DNA of 64,000 bases from Watersipora subatra (Eukaryota > Bryozoa > Gymnolaemata > Cheilostomatida > Watersiporidae), in assembly GCF_963576615.1 (NCBI RefSeq), contig NC_088711.1:15795869-15859868 (forward strand), read 5' to 3'. Positions within the stretch are counted from its first letter, which is position 1; each line of letters begins with the position of its first letter. The position numbers and the translations under genes were made by a program. Below, piece after piece: positions 50,663-59,977 of this stretch. The notes below the pieces were generated by a model. That model was not told the origin of the DNA. It saw nothing but the letters and a program-made list of their open reading frames with translations, and did no database searches.

Positions 50663-50838
50663 TTTTATGTACAGCACTATATATGTTAATTGTTATTTTC
50701 TAGATTCACTGGATGAATTATATTGTTCTAGATTTCGCATTTTATTGCTAACAGGAAGAGCATTACACACAGGTAACATGAGCGCATGCATGCATCACTA
50801 GACAGGAAACAATGACAGGAAAGAATGCAAACACAACA
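50663..50838 (-). repeat. 3' LTR of element 3
   Basis: On the minus strand it starts TGTTGTGTTTGCATTC. It aligns along its length with 59809-59972 (shared CTAACAGGAA and CATTACACACAGGTAAC), with many substitutions and short indels; this copy has a 13-base extra CATGAGCGCATGC-like stretch. The purine-rich word CCTGGTGGGA precedes it on the minus strand. Confidence 0.85.
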
Positions 50839-51103
50839 TCCCACCAGGACTAGTTCTAAAAGATATTAACAAACACCACAGTATAAAAAATAAAGTGTGA
50901 AGCCAAATAAAATAATAGTAAGCAATACAAACACAGAGTATGCAAAACTTGAGTACCTATTGAGCCTTCTATATTATGCAATAAGAGGAGCTGATTAAAA
51001 ACAAATTAGCACAATAAATCAACTAGACTACTGTACAAATACCAATAGCAAAATACCCAGAATGAATGCATTAAATTCTTCAATTCATCACAAAGTCTTT
51101 AAA
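50839..51103 (-). other. 3' untranslated stretch of element 3
   Basis: Non-coding DNA between the Pol stop codon and the 3' LTR of element 3. Confidence 0.6.
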
Positions 51104-51229
51104 TCAAACTGGTAATTGACGTTCACAGGAACCAGGACTACAACTGGGATTACAATTAGGGCTAGCACTGCAATCAGAGTGAAACTCTCCAGACTTCTCA
51201 AAACCAAGGTTCAACTTCTTAGCTACTGA
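51104..51229 (-). pseudogene. C-terminal end of element 3 Pol, cut off by element 2
   Basis: Forty-one codons ending in TGA; includes a Cys/Pro/Asn-rich tail (CSASPNCNPSCSPGSC). They continue in frame from the integrase fragment at 55339-54995. The shared 5 bp ACTGA at 51225-51229 and 54990-54994 is the target duplication of element 2. Confidence 0.85.
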
Positions 51230-51237
51230 TGTGGTAG

Positions 51238-53764
51238 ACCACATCAGTACACCACGACAGATTGGTGTGCACCTTGTATTGTTGTACCAAAAAAGAACGG
51301 AAAGATCAGGGTATGCATCGATTTCACCCGATTGAATGAGGCAGTAAAATGGGAGCTTCACCCATTACCCAAAACAGAGGAGACGCTGAGTGAGCTTGGG
51401 TCAGCAGTAAAATTTTCAAAGTTGGATGCAAACTGTGGATACTGGCAAATGAAGCTCAGCCCAGAGAGTCAAAAGCTTACCACCTTTATAACGCCATTCG
51501 GCAGATACAAATGCAAACGCTTACCGTTTGGGATTAGTTCTGCACCAGAGATCTTCCAGCGGGAAATACAGAAAGCATTAGTGGACAGCGAAGGCGTAAT
51601 CTGTCAAATGGATGATATTCTGGTTTATGGTGCTAGCCAACAAGAGCATGACAAAAGAGTAGAAGCCGTCCTGCAGAAGCTGAAATTAGCTGGAATTACC
51701 TTAAACAGTGACAAATGCCAATTTAACACACCAGAGGTGGTCTTTCTGGGCCATGTTATTTCTAAAGAGGGCATTAAAGCAGACCCGGAGAAAACTGAAG
51801 CAGTGCGAAGTTTTAAGGCACCTACCAACAAAAGAGAGTTAAGGCGGTTTTTCGGAGTCCTAAATTACCTCGGAAAATTTTTTCCTACATTGTCTCGAGG
51901 AACGCACAATCTACGGCAATTGCTACAAAAAGACAAGGAATGGGTCTGGGAAAGTGCGCAAGCTAATGAGTTTGATCAGTTGAGACAGACGATCTCCAAG
52001 GCACCCACGTTAACACCTTTCTGTTTGGAGGCACCAACAAGACTGAGTACAGATGCTTCTTCATATGGGCTTGGAGCCGCTGTCCTACAGCTGGTCAATG
52101 GGAAGTGGCGACCGGTGGCATATGCATCGCGCAGTCTCACTGCAGCAGAGCAAAAATATGCTCAAATAGAGAAGGAAGCACTCGCAATCTGTTGGGGATG
52201 TGAGAAGTTTCATTACTATTTGGCGGGTCGTGAGTTTGAGGTAGAAACAGATCACAAGCCACTCATATCAATCCTCGGAGACAAGGAACTATCCAAGCTG
52301 CCATTACGTGTTCAGAGGTTTAGACTCCGAATGATGGCTTACAGCTACAAAATTATGTATACACCAGGGGCAAAGCTAGTTTTGGCAGATGCCTTGTCTA
52401 GGTCTCCATTGAGTGTAACGGAAGTTGAGGGGGACGCAGATTTGGTCGAATCTCTTGTTGTGTGTGAGTTGGTTGACTCACTGGCTATATCTCCTAATCG
52501 ACTTGAAAGGATCAAGGCATCTCTTCTGGAGGATGCTGCGGGAATGAGGTTGTTGAAATACATTGCAGAAGGCTGGCCGCAATACAAGGATGTAGACCCG
52601 ACTGTGCGCAGCTTTTACACTTTCAAGGATTTCCTTTCAGTAGTACAGGGGAATGTGTTTTACAACAGCAGGGTGTTCATCCCGGAGCTGGAAAGACAGT
52701 CAGTACTAGCATCAGTGCACAAGGGCCATCAGGGGGAAACGAAGTGTATACGTCGGGCTGTGGAACTAGTCTGGTGGCCAGGAATGACCACTGAGATCCG
52801 GGAACTGGTCAAAACGTGTCCTGAGTGTGCCGAGTTCCGTAGACGGCCCAGAGAACCGCTGATGCGCGCAGAACTGCCTGAGAGACCATGGTGGAGGTTG
52901 GCTGTGGACATAATGGAGAAAGAGTCTTGGTCATACTTGGTAGTAGTGGACTACTTCAGCAGATTTATTACAGTGCATGAGTTGGTTGACTCAACCTCGT
53001 CAGAAGTCATCGTTAAAATTCTCCAAAAGTTGTTCTGTCTGATCGGAGTACCAAATTCGGTTATGAGTGACAATGGTCCACAGTTTAGTTCTGAAAGTTT
53101 CAAAAAGTTCATGAGAAAGTGGGACATACAGCATGTCACAAGTTCACCTAGGTACCCTCAAAGTAACAGTGAGGCTGAGCGGGCGGTACAAACTGTAAAA
53201 GCTCTGATGAACAAGAATGTCAGTCTTGATGCGGCACTCTGTTCATATCGAGACACACCATTAGCCAATGGCTACTCCCCTGCACAACTGTTGTTCGGAA
53301 GAGGGCTAAATTCGATGAGATTTTTGAATGGCCGCAAGATCGACTATGTGAGGCTACTGGAGACAGAGAAGTTGCAACGGAACTACCAAATATATCAGTA
53401 TAATCGAAGGTACAGGACTAAGGCACAAGAATCAGTCCCGATTGGACAAGATGTAGCCATACAAGACCCAGGTAAAGAGCCAGTGAGGGCAAGAGTTGTG
53501 GCGGCACAGGGGCATGAGGTTGTAGCCATAGGACAATCACAAAGGCTGTGGAGGCGAAATCGGCACTTAACCAGACCTTGTAGGGATTCAGAAGCATCGG
53601 TTCCAGGTGTGGTAGCACCTCGTGGTGAAACCTCAAGTCCACAGTCAGAGTCAGGTGTGGTTGCACCAGCGGTTCAAGCTGAGTTCGGCACAGGGGTGGA
53701 TGTAGAGGTACCAGCGGTACCCGACTCTAGACAGGTGCCGACATTGCTGAACCGGAGCCATTGA
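51238..53764 (+). pseudogene. Truncated Pol of element 2 (RT, RNase H, integrase)
   Basis: Open from the deletion junction to TGA at 53762-53764 with no start codon of its own. RT begins inside the palm (CIVVPKKNGKIRVCIDF) and keeps the catalytic QMDD. RNase H has STDASSYGLGA and TDHKPL. Integrase has the HHCC finger (HKGHQGE to CPEC) and D, D, E residues in AVDIME, SDNGPQF and SEAERA. After about 53735 the frame changes: the expected charged C-terminal tail (TTRSGRVS) lies in another frame and ends at TAA 53922-53924. This indicates one late frameshift. The rest of the coding sequence is clean, so the element is younger than element 3. Confidence 0.9.
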
Positions 53765-53945
53765 CGGGTCATGACAGTGGTACAACGGAGAGATGGTCAG
53801 AAGAGAGTCAACGAAGATTGGAGGTTCAACCCTGTGACCCTCGTGCCTCACCAACAGTGACCAGGAGGGTGACAACCAGAAGTGGCCGGGTAAGTAGGGC
53901 ACCTGAGAGGCTAAATATATAACTTTTGTGTGGTATTTTTTTAGC

Positions 53946-54593
53946 ATGAGAAATTTCCTAATTGGCAACTCAATCGTCAGAGACGTTGTCAGCTCACAAT
54001 GGGAGACCATTTGCTTGCCGGGGGTAGGTTGGCAGGAAGTCATTGACTATGTTCTTGATAGAAGGGAACATTTCCAGAGGTCTTTCATATACATTCATGT
54101 AGGACCAGTCCGATTCTCTAGGTTTCATAGGACTCAGAATAGACGGGAGGCTCAACTTATGACAACCTACCTGGGTACGGTGTGGAGCATTTTTGAAAGA
54201 TGGGATCATAGGCTAGGTAGTCTTAAAATCTTCCCTATATTGTGTACAATTTACCCAATGGACTTTAGGGTGTACAATGATCATCTGGCGGCCAGTGTTC
54301 CTGGAGGTCATGGTCGTCAGATTTTAACAGTGGATTATGCTGAAAATTCTCGCGTAATAAGGGGCATGGTGGTGGAAGAAAATAAACATATCACAGCTTT
54401 TAATGATTCCAATGGATTGTGCACACCATTCTTGCACCATACCATTTTTAAGAGAAATAGAGGTTATTATCGCTTTCGGCTTAGGTTTTTGAAGGATGGC
54501 CTTCACCCAACCCGAGAAATCGTGAGGCAGTGGGTGAGGGAGCTTAGGGAAGTCGTGATGCTGAATAATGCTAAATGGAGTGGTCTCCATTAG
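53946..54593 (+). CDS. SGNH/GDSL-like ORF in env position of element 2
   Basis: An intact 215-codon frame between pol and the 3' LTR, where retroviral-type elements carry env. The N-terminus FLIGNSIVRDV resembles SGNH block I (GDS with Asn for Asp, Ser9). PGVGWQEVIDYV resembles block II. IYIHVGPVRFSR sits where block III (GxND) is expected but lacks its Asn. DGLHPT near the C-terminus matches block V (Asp184, His187). No signal peptide or transmembrane segment, so it is not an envelope glycoprotein. A pyrimidine-rich splice acceptor (GGTATTTTTTTAG) ends one base before the ATG, so expression from a spliced mRNA is plausible. Family membership is inferred by eye. Related esterase domains are known in ORF1 of some CR1-type LINEs. 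Confidence 0.6.
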   Translation: MRNFLIGNSIVRDVVSSQWETICLPGVGWQEVIDYVLDRREHFQRSFIYIHVGPVRFSRFHRTQNRREAQLMTTYLGTVWSIFERWDHRLGSLKIFPILCTIYPMDFRVYNDHLAASVPGGHGRQILTVDYAENSRVIRGMVVEENKHITAFNDSNGLCTPFLHHTIFKRNRGYYRFRLRFLKDGLHPTREIVRQWVRELREVVMLNNAKWSGLH

Positions 54594-54810
54594 ATTTTAA
54601 TTATATCGCTGATAGGACAGCTAACCAGTTAAGTGTACCAGGAAAGACCTTTCGTTTTTCCTTCAATTTCTTGAGAGGGACAGTTCATAAATGATGAAAA
54701 AAAAATACATGTATACTAATAATGTAACTCCATGCACTACTCAACTCGTGATACTGCACCCGTGTTTGGATTGTCGGTTTTAGGTGTGGTTGCACCTTCA
54801 CTAACACTGG

Positions 54811-54835
54811 ATTGGAGGAGAGCTTAAGAAGGAGG
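54811..54835 (+). other. Polypurine tract of element 2
   Basis: GGAGGAGAGCTTAAGAAGGA-type purine-rich run directly before TGTGGTAG of the 3' LTR. Confidence 0.75.
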
Positions 54836-54989
54836 TGTGGTAGTCCCGGAAGTGTGACGCAGCGCGGGAGACGATTCAAGACGCTCCAGCTCGCTCTCTC
54901 TGATCTGCTAGCGACCGAGAAGGACGTGCCTTGACCGACGCTCTGGCTACATTCCAGCTATACTGCTACGCACTACCAGGTATAGTACA
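54836..54989 (+). repeat. 3' LTR of element 2
   Basis: 154 bp, TGTGGTAG to TAGTACA, followed by target duplication ACTGA (54990-54994). It is clearly more GC-rich than its surroundings. Confidence 0.85.
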
Positions 54990-54994
54990 ACTGA

Positions 54995-56128
54995 CACATG
55001 ACGTCTCAACACCTTACCAGAAGGACTAGCACATACCACGTCTGATCCTTGAACATCCAATACATGGAATGGCTCTGGACTACAAGCAGTGTCCAGCTTG
55101 CCTCTATTCTTCTGCCTCACAAGTACCGTATCACCCTGGGATATGGAGTGATCTCTCGCACCTCTATCTGCAGACTCTTTCATATTGTACTTATACAGAG
55201 CATCGGAGTCAGATACCTCTTCATCCGTGCTCTTTACGCAGTCGGACGCCATAGGAGGTTTGGTCTTCATCTCCTGACTAAACATCATATAATAGGGAGT
55301 TCTACCTGTCCCCATATGTGGTGTAGCCTTATAAGCCATAGAAAACTATCATAGCCCTTTCCAAGTCTTTTCCTTCTGACTTTACTACCCTAAGAACCTT
55401 CAGAATAGTGCGGTTCACTCTCTCCACCTCACCATTTGCTTGAGGCCAGATGGGTGTGGTAGAAATCCACTTAATACGGCACTGAGCAAGGAAAGAGTCA
55501 AATTCCTGAGAGATAAATTGTGGTCCATTATCAGTCCTTAACATCTATTGGTAGCCATATATTACAAACATTCTATCAAGAAAGGATATAACTTACAGAC
55601 TTGGTGCTTTTCAGAAAACAAACTTCAAATAGCTTACTATAATAATCAATTATCAACAGTACAGATCTACCACCAGACAAAGGACCCAAAAGATCTATGC
55701 TGCAGAGCTTCTAAGGACCCTTAGGCAATTTGGTTGGGGTAATAGGAGTAGGAGGATCACTATTACTAACTATCTGACATGAAAAACATTTGCGACACAA
55801 AACTTCAGCTTCCTTGTCAATTTTAGGCCATCAAACCTTCAGACGTAGTCTCTTCTTGGTTTTGACTCTGCCCTGATGTCCCTCATGGGCTAAACCCAAA
55901 ACCCTCTCTCTAAGGTTATCAGGAACAAAAATACGATCTCCTCGTATTACGACACCATCACAGCTACTAAGCTCATTCCACAGAGACTTAACTACAGCAG
56001 AGCACAAGCTCCAATCTCCCGACTTCAGAGCCAGATGTATCATCTGCTCTCCTGAGAAAAGTTTGCCGCTTCCTGAATGTCAGACCAATTCATAGCATAC
56101 GGAGTAGCAGCCTCAGTCACAGACCAGA
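54995..56128 (-). pseudogene. Integrase region of element 3
   Basis: Minus-strand fragments 56043-55831 (zinc finger start HEGHQGR), 55830-55545 (CRKCFSCQ, then the IDLLGP core, with stops), 55544-55329 (TDNGPQF and GEVERVN, the second Asp and the Glu of the DDE triad) and 55339-54995 (C-terminal domain ending RRHVS). Several frameshifts and stops separate them. The fragment ends exactly at the element 2 target duplication. Confidence 0.88.
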
Positions 56129-56130
56129 TA

Positions 56131-57164
56131 CAGTCAAACATGGATAACTCGGCCACGGATATTTCGAACACATTGTTAACTTGAACGGATTCTTTGGTCC
56201 ATTCCTACGAAATGATAAATTGCTATAGATAACTCGAACTTAACACGGTTAACTCAAACAGTTTTTTTGCCGAAGGAACAAACTTAAAACAAACTTTGGT
56301 TTGTTTTAATCCGAAGGAATTTACATTAATCGCGGAGCTACGACTACTCTGCCTTCCTAGCGAGTAAAGTGCTCCCTATAGGTATATAGTGTACATATAT
56401 TTCCCCCATACCGTATAATGGAACCGATTAGGAGACCGTATAAAACCTGATTAATGGGGTCGCTAACACGTCAGCTAAGTTACGGCCAAACTAAAAACGT
56501 TAAAAAGTATTAGTGATAAAAATTTAATAAAGATCGACACAACATGCAAAATGCATATTGTAAGAGTGATTATATGTGGATATATAAGGATAACACACCT
56601 TTTCACAGACTACACTAGATAGGTTTTTTAAATGAAACAACTACTCAGATGTGAAGCATGCGTTTTTGGATTGGTCGTAAATGTTTACTCGTGTGAAGTT
56701 TTAAAAATTATCCGAAAATTTAGATATTTTTCTGTCAGCTAAGATTTGTTTGTAGTTTTAGGTGATGTGACTGCCAAGATGTTTTAAGATTAAAATTGGC
56801 AAAATTGATTCCTGTTAAAACGCTTAAAAGAAAAAGGATTTTTTCTGAGTGTTTCGACGACGATCAAATTTTGCCAATTTTAATCTGAAAACCTCATGGC
56901 AGTACATCACCTAAAACAACAAAAAAATCTCAAGTAATAGAAAAACATCTTTACTTCCTGATAAATACTTTTGAAACTTTACATGAGGAGCCCTATAACT
57001 TGTAACAAGCAATCTATGATTTTGCTTTATACATAGTTTGTATATGTACATGTATCTTCTGTTAAATGCATGCACTTGTGACAGTGCTCTGATAACTTGA
57101 ACGCTCTGATAACTCAAACAATTTCGCTCGGTCCCGTGAAGTTTGAGTTATCCTTGTTTGACTG
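56131..57164 (+). mobile_element. Tigger/pogo-like non-autonomous DNA transposon, copy C
   Basis: Starts CAGTCAAACATGGATAAC and ends GTTTGACTG, TA on both sides, same orientation as copy A. It splits element 3 between RNase H and integrase; removing it with one TA restores an uninterrupted reading of element 3 there, which confirms the boundaries. The centre differs from copies A and B and holds a long imperfect inverted segment (about 56751-56930; GTAGTTTTAGGTGATG pairs with CATCACCTAAAAC). No transposase. Confidence 0.9.
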
Positions 57165-57750
57165 TATATGAATCATACAGACACTCAACTACCTCATCCT
57201 TAAATACATTTAGACGTGAAAAGGAATTGGCAATATTATTGCAGCCTGGTCTGTATTCAAGTACAAAGTCAAAAGCTTGCAATCTCAAACTCCAACGCTC
57301 TAATCTAGGAGTTGGTTTTGAGTTAGGATTACCAAAATTACTAACTAGAGGTTTGTGATCTGTGACTAAGTGAAACGTAATACCAAGCAAGTACATCTTA
57401 AAGTGTTCACAAGCCCACATGACGCTCAAAGCCTCACGCTCTATTTGAGAGTATCTAGGCTTTACACCTGACAGGCGTCTGTGTCCATAGGCAACAACTC
57501 TAGACACTCCATTTTGAATCTGATATAGCACACAACATAGCCCGACAGGACTAGCATTTACTACAACTACCGTTGCATCTTTATTATAATATGCAAGAGT
57601 GGGAGAAGCACCCATAAGCTTTCTGACATTATCAAGTGCCTCCTGATGTACTTTCAACCACCTAAATGTTGCAGACTTCTTAGTCAGCTCCCAGAAAGGA
57701 GCCGCAACTGTAGCAAGGTCACAAACGTATCGGCCTACAAATTGAACCAA
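57165..57750 (-). pseudogene. RNase H region of element 3
   Basis: One open stretch with FxWxxxHQEAL, RYSQIEREAL and TDHKPL landmarks. The first catalytic Asp is replaced (VNASPVGL where VDASPVGL is usual). The end is cut by copy C. Confidence 0.85.
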
Positions 57751-58718
57751 ACCTAAAAAACCTCGACTCGGTCACCATTTCTGGCCTTCTAGTAGCCTGA
57801 ATCGACTTTATCTTAGATGGGTTCGGGGAAACACCAGCCTTAGACAAGACGTGACCTACAAAATTTATAGAACTCAAACCAAAGCCACATTTAGGACCAT
57901 TCAATGTTAGACCACATTCCGATAAACGTGCCATGACTTGCAACAAATGCTCTCTATGCTGATCATAGTCCTTACCAAAAACAACTTTATTGTCTGCCAT
58001 GTTCAAAACGTCACTAAGCTCATTGAGAATCTTTTGAATTGTGTATTGAAAGACCTCTGGGGCAACTGAGACACCCATTCCAAGTCTTTTCACGCCGAAC
58101 AAACCTGTATGACTTACAAGTGTTGTAATGTCCCGTGATCTTGGCTCAAGCTCACATTGAAAGAAACCTTGCCTCAAATCAAGTTTGGAAAACACCTGAG
58201 CACCATTCAGTTCAGCCAACATCTCCTATGTTGTTGGGACCAGATAACGCTCCGTAACTATAGCTGTATTAGCCGTTTGCCTATCAATGCAAAGAAGAAC
58301 TTCACCATCCTCTGGGAAAAACTACGAACAGACTAACCCAAGTCGACGCTACACTTTGAACTGGCTCTATGATATCCTCATCAATCCACTTGGACAAAGC
58401 ATTCTCTACTTTATCTCTGTAACTAAAGGGCAAACGACGGACTGGTTGGGCTGCAGACTCACAATTAGGGTCTATATGAAGCTTTACCTCAACATTTTTC
58501 AGCTCACCAATACCAATAAAGCATTCTGGGTACTTAGCCTTTACAAAAGTTTCTAAATCAAAATTGTTAGTCTTCAAACTCCAAACATCAAGACCTACAT
58601 TCAAAACATGAAGTTTTCTAGCCGTATCAGCACTTAATAAGTTGCAAGCATTACCATCAAAAACAGAACGTAGCAGTAGTAGTGTTACTATTAACAGTAA
58701 TTGAGGTATCAAATTCAC
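57719..58718 (-). pseudogene. Reverse transcriptase region of element 3
   Basis: Two open pieces: 58718-58302 (protease-RT linker through DIIEPVQS) and 58222-57719 (FSKLDLRQGFFQ to GHVLSKAG), separated by a frameshift near 58300 and a stop near 58228. The catalytic motif reads MADN where xxDD is required, so this copy cannot encode active RT. Confidence 0.88.
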
Positions 58719-58900
58719 CTAATGAAGCGAATGGAATAGATTGACCAAATGCATATAATCTCTTAGTAGCAGGTTTCAATTGAGTGTCCTTGCCGAGCTC
58801 ATGGCAAGTACGTATATCAATGACATTATCCACTGCTCTTGAATCAATTAGAAATGATATGATCTTACCTCTGACAATACCATTACACTTAGGAGTCTTA
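58719..58900 (-). pseudogene. Protease remnant of element 3
   Basis: A minus-strand reading gives FLIDSRAVDNVI, matching the retropepsin active-site region with DSR in place of DSG. Flanks are out of frame with RT. Confidence 0.6.
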
Positions 58901-58930
58901 GTACCACCCAGTTCGTTACTGGGTGGTACT
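58900..58930. repeat. Perfect hairpin with flanking short repeats
   Basis: A 12-bp stem AGTACCACCCAG, 7-nt loop, perfect complement. The word TTCGCTACTG recurs twice just downstream. It lies inside the decayed gag-protease region of element 3. Confidence 0.8.
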
Positions 58931-59039
58931 TCGCTACTGTAGTACTAGTAGTTCGCTACTGCGAACTGATGTCCCAAATAATTTTTAACAGCATAAGTAG
59001 AATCTTGAGTAATAGCATCAGTATCAACAGCTTCCTCAT

Positions 59040-59297
59040 TTATAGCATTAGTTGTTGTCGCTGGCTTTTTCCGACAGTACTTGGCTCCAGCAAAATGTCC
59101 TTCCTACTGATATGTCCGGCATGTTTTCCCACATGCAGGGCAGCTTTCATAATGGCCTTGTGCCCAGGCCTAGAACATCTAAAGCAGATCATCCTACTAT
59201 CTCTACTGTTACCACGGTCGGCATTCGGTGAGGAATAGATGGGTTTAGAATGACTCGCTCTAGCAATAACACCAGTAGTTGCAGTAGCACCAGGCAT
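59040..59297 (-). pseudogene. Gag zinc-knuckle region of element 3
   Basis: A minus-strand open stretch contains CFRCSRPGH, the start of a CCHC knuckle; the final Cys spacing is disrupted. It is out of frame with the N-terminal Gag part. Confidence 0.7.
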
Positions 59298-59485
59298 ATT
59301 GTACGAAGCTTCTCCATCACTTGCGTTACACTTGCACTAACTTGCGTGTTAGAGCTGGGTAATTAACTCCAGAAATAAACCGTTCTAATAAATTGTCTTC
59401 TAGTTCTAGCAAAATTACAGTATCTGGCTGCTTTCTTAATACGAACATACAAAATCAGCTGTAGACTCTTTATCCTTTCTGGTAA

Positions 59486-59764
59486 TCATACGGAACTGCG
59501 TTCTCCATCCACTTGGTTTCTCGGTTTGCCGTAGTGACTGGTCAAGCGTGCCTCTAGGTCATCAAATGCAACTTCCCTGGGCACTTTAGGTGGAACCAAA
59601 TCTCTTAGAGTTTGATATTGCGCAGCCCTAATGCCCATAAGCAGTACAGGCACCTTCTTACCGTCTTCAGTACCCGCAACAGCAAAGTAACAATCAAGCC
59701 TTTCCAAATAAGATTCAACTTCTGTTTCCTTTTCAAAATTTGGTATTACAAGTCCAGCAGCCAT
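59486..59764 (-). pseudogene. Gag N-terminus of element 3
   Basis: The start ATG lies 26 bases after the primer site. The reading begins MAAGLVIPNFEK and continues YLERLDCYF, typical of gypsy Gag. A frameshift leads to an early stop after about 92 codons. Confidence 0.8.
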
Positions 59765-59789
59765 TACTGCCACATAAGAAACGCAGGTA

Positions 59790-59807
59790 ACGACCTCCTC
59801 GTTGCCA
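59790..59807 (-). other. Primer binding site of element 3
   Basis: On the minus strand TGGCAACGAGGAGGTCGT follows the 5' LTR after one base. The tRNA was not identified. Confidence 0.6.
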
Positions 59808-59808
59808 A

Positions 59809-59972
59809 TTTTATGTACTGCACTATTATAGATGTTAGTTGTTATTCACTAGATCCACCAGTATTCACTGGATGAGTTATAATGTTCTAGGCTTCACATT
59901 TTATTACTAACAGGAAAAGCATTACACACAGGTAACACGACAGGAAACAAAGTATAGAATGTAAACAGAACA
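59809..59972 (-). repeat. 5' LTR of element 3
   Basis: On the minus strand it starts TGTTCTGTTTACATTC and ends next to the primer site. It is clearly diverged from the partner at 50663-50838. Target duplication AACTG at 59973-59977. Confidence 0.85.
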
Positions 59973-59977
59973 AACTG

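Larger units (their letters stand above)
51230..54989 (+). mobile_element. Ty3/gypsy element 2, nested in element 3, 5' deleted, with extra 3' ORF
   Basis: Right end: a 154-bp LTR (54836-54989) starting TGTGGTAG. Left end: the same eight bases TGTGGTAG at 51230-51237, then an abrupt jump into the middle of reverse transcriptase. ACTGA flanks both ends. The insertion was therefore complete, and a later internal deletion removed nearly all of the 5' LTR plus gag, protease and the start of RT. Remaining parts: Pol (RT to IN), a downstream SGNH-like ORF, a polypurine tract and the 3' LTR. Confidence 0.88.
50663..59972 (-). mobile_element. Old, degraded Ty3/gypsy element (element 3), interrupted twice
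   Basis: Minus-strand element bounded by related LTRs at 59809-59972 (5') and 50663-50838 (3'), with target duplication AACTG outside both (50658-50662 and 59973-59977). Gag, protease, RT, RNase H and integrase remnants follow in order from right to left, with frameshifts and stops. Two later insertions split it: the Tigger-like copy C (56131-57164) and gypsy element 2 (51230-54989). The integrase C-terminal reading continues across element 2, from 54995 to 51229, and ends at TGA 51106-51104. This proves the nesting. Confidence 0.92.

Noticed and set aside
53651..54590. Minus-strand ORFs over the SGNH-like region
   Set aside because: Shadows of the plus-strand frame, which has the start, splice acceptor and motif order.
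55049..55354. Plus-strand ORFs
   Set aside because: Antisense of the element 3 integrase fragment.
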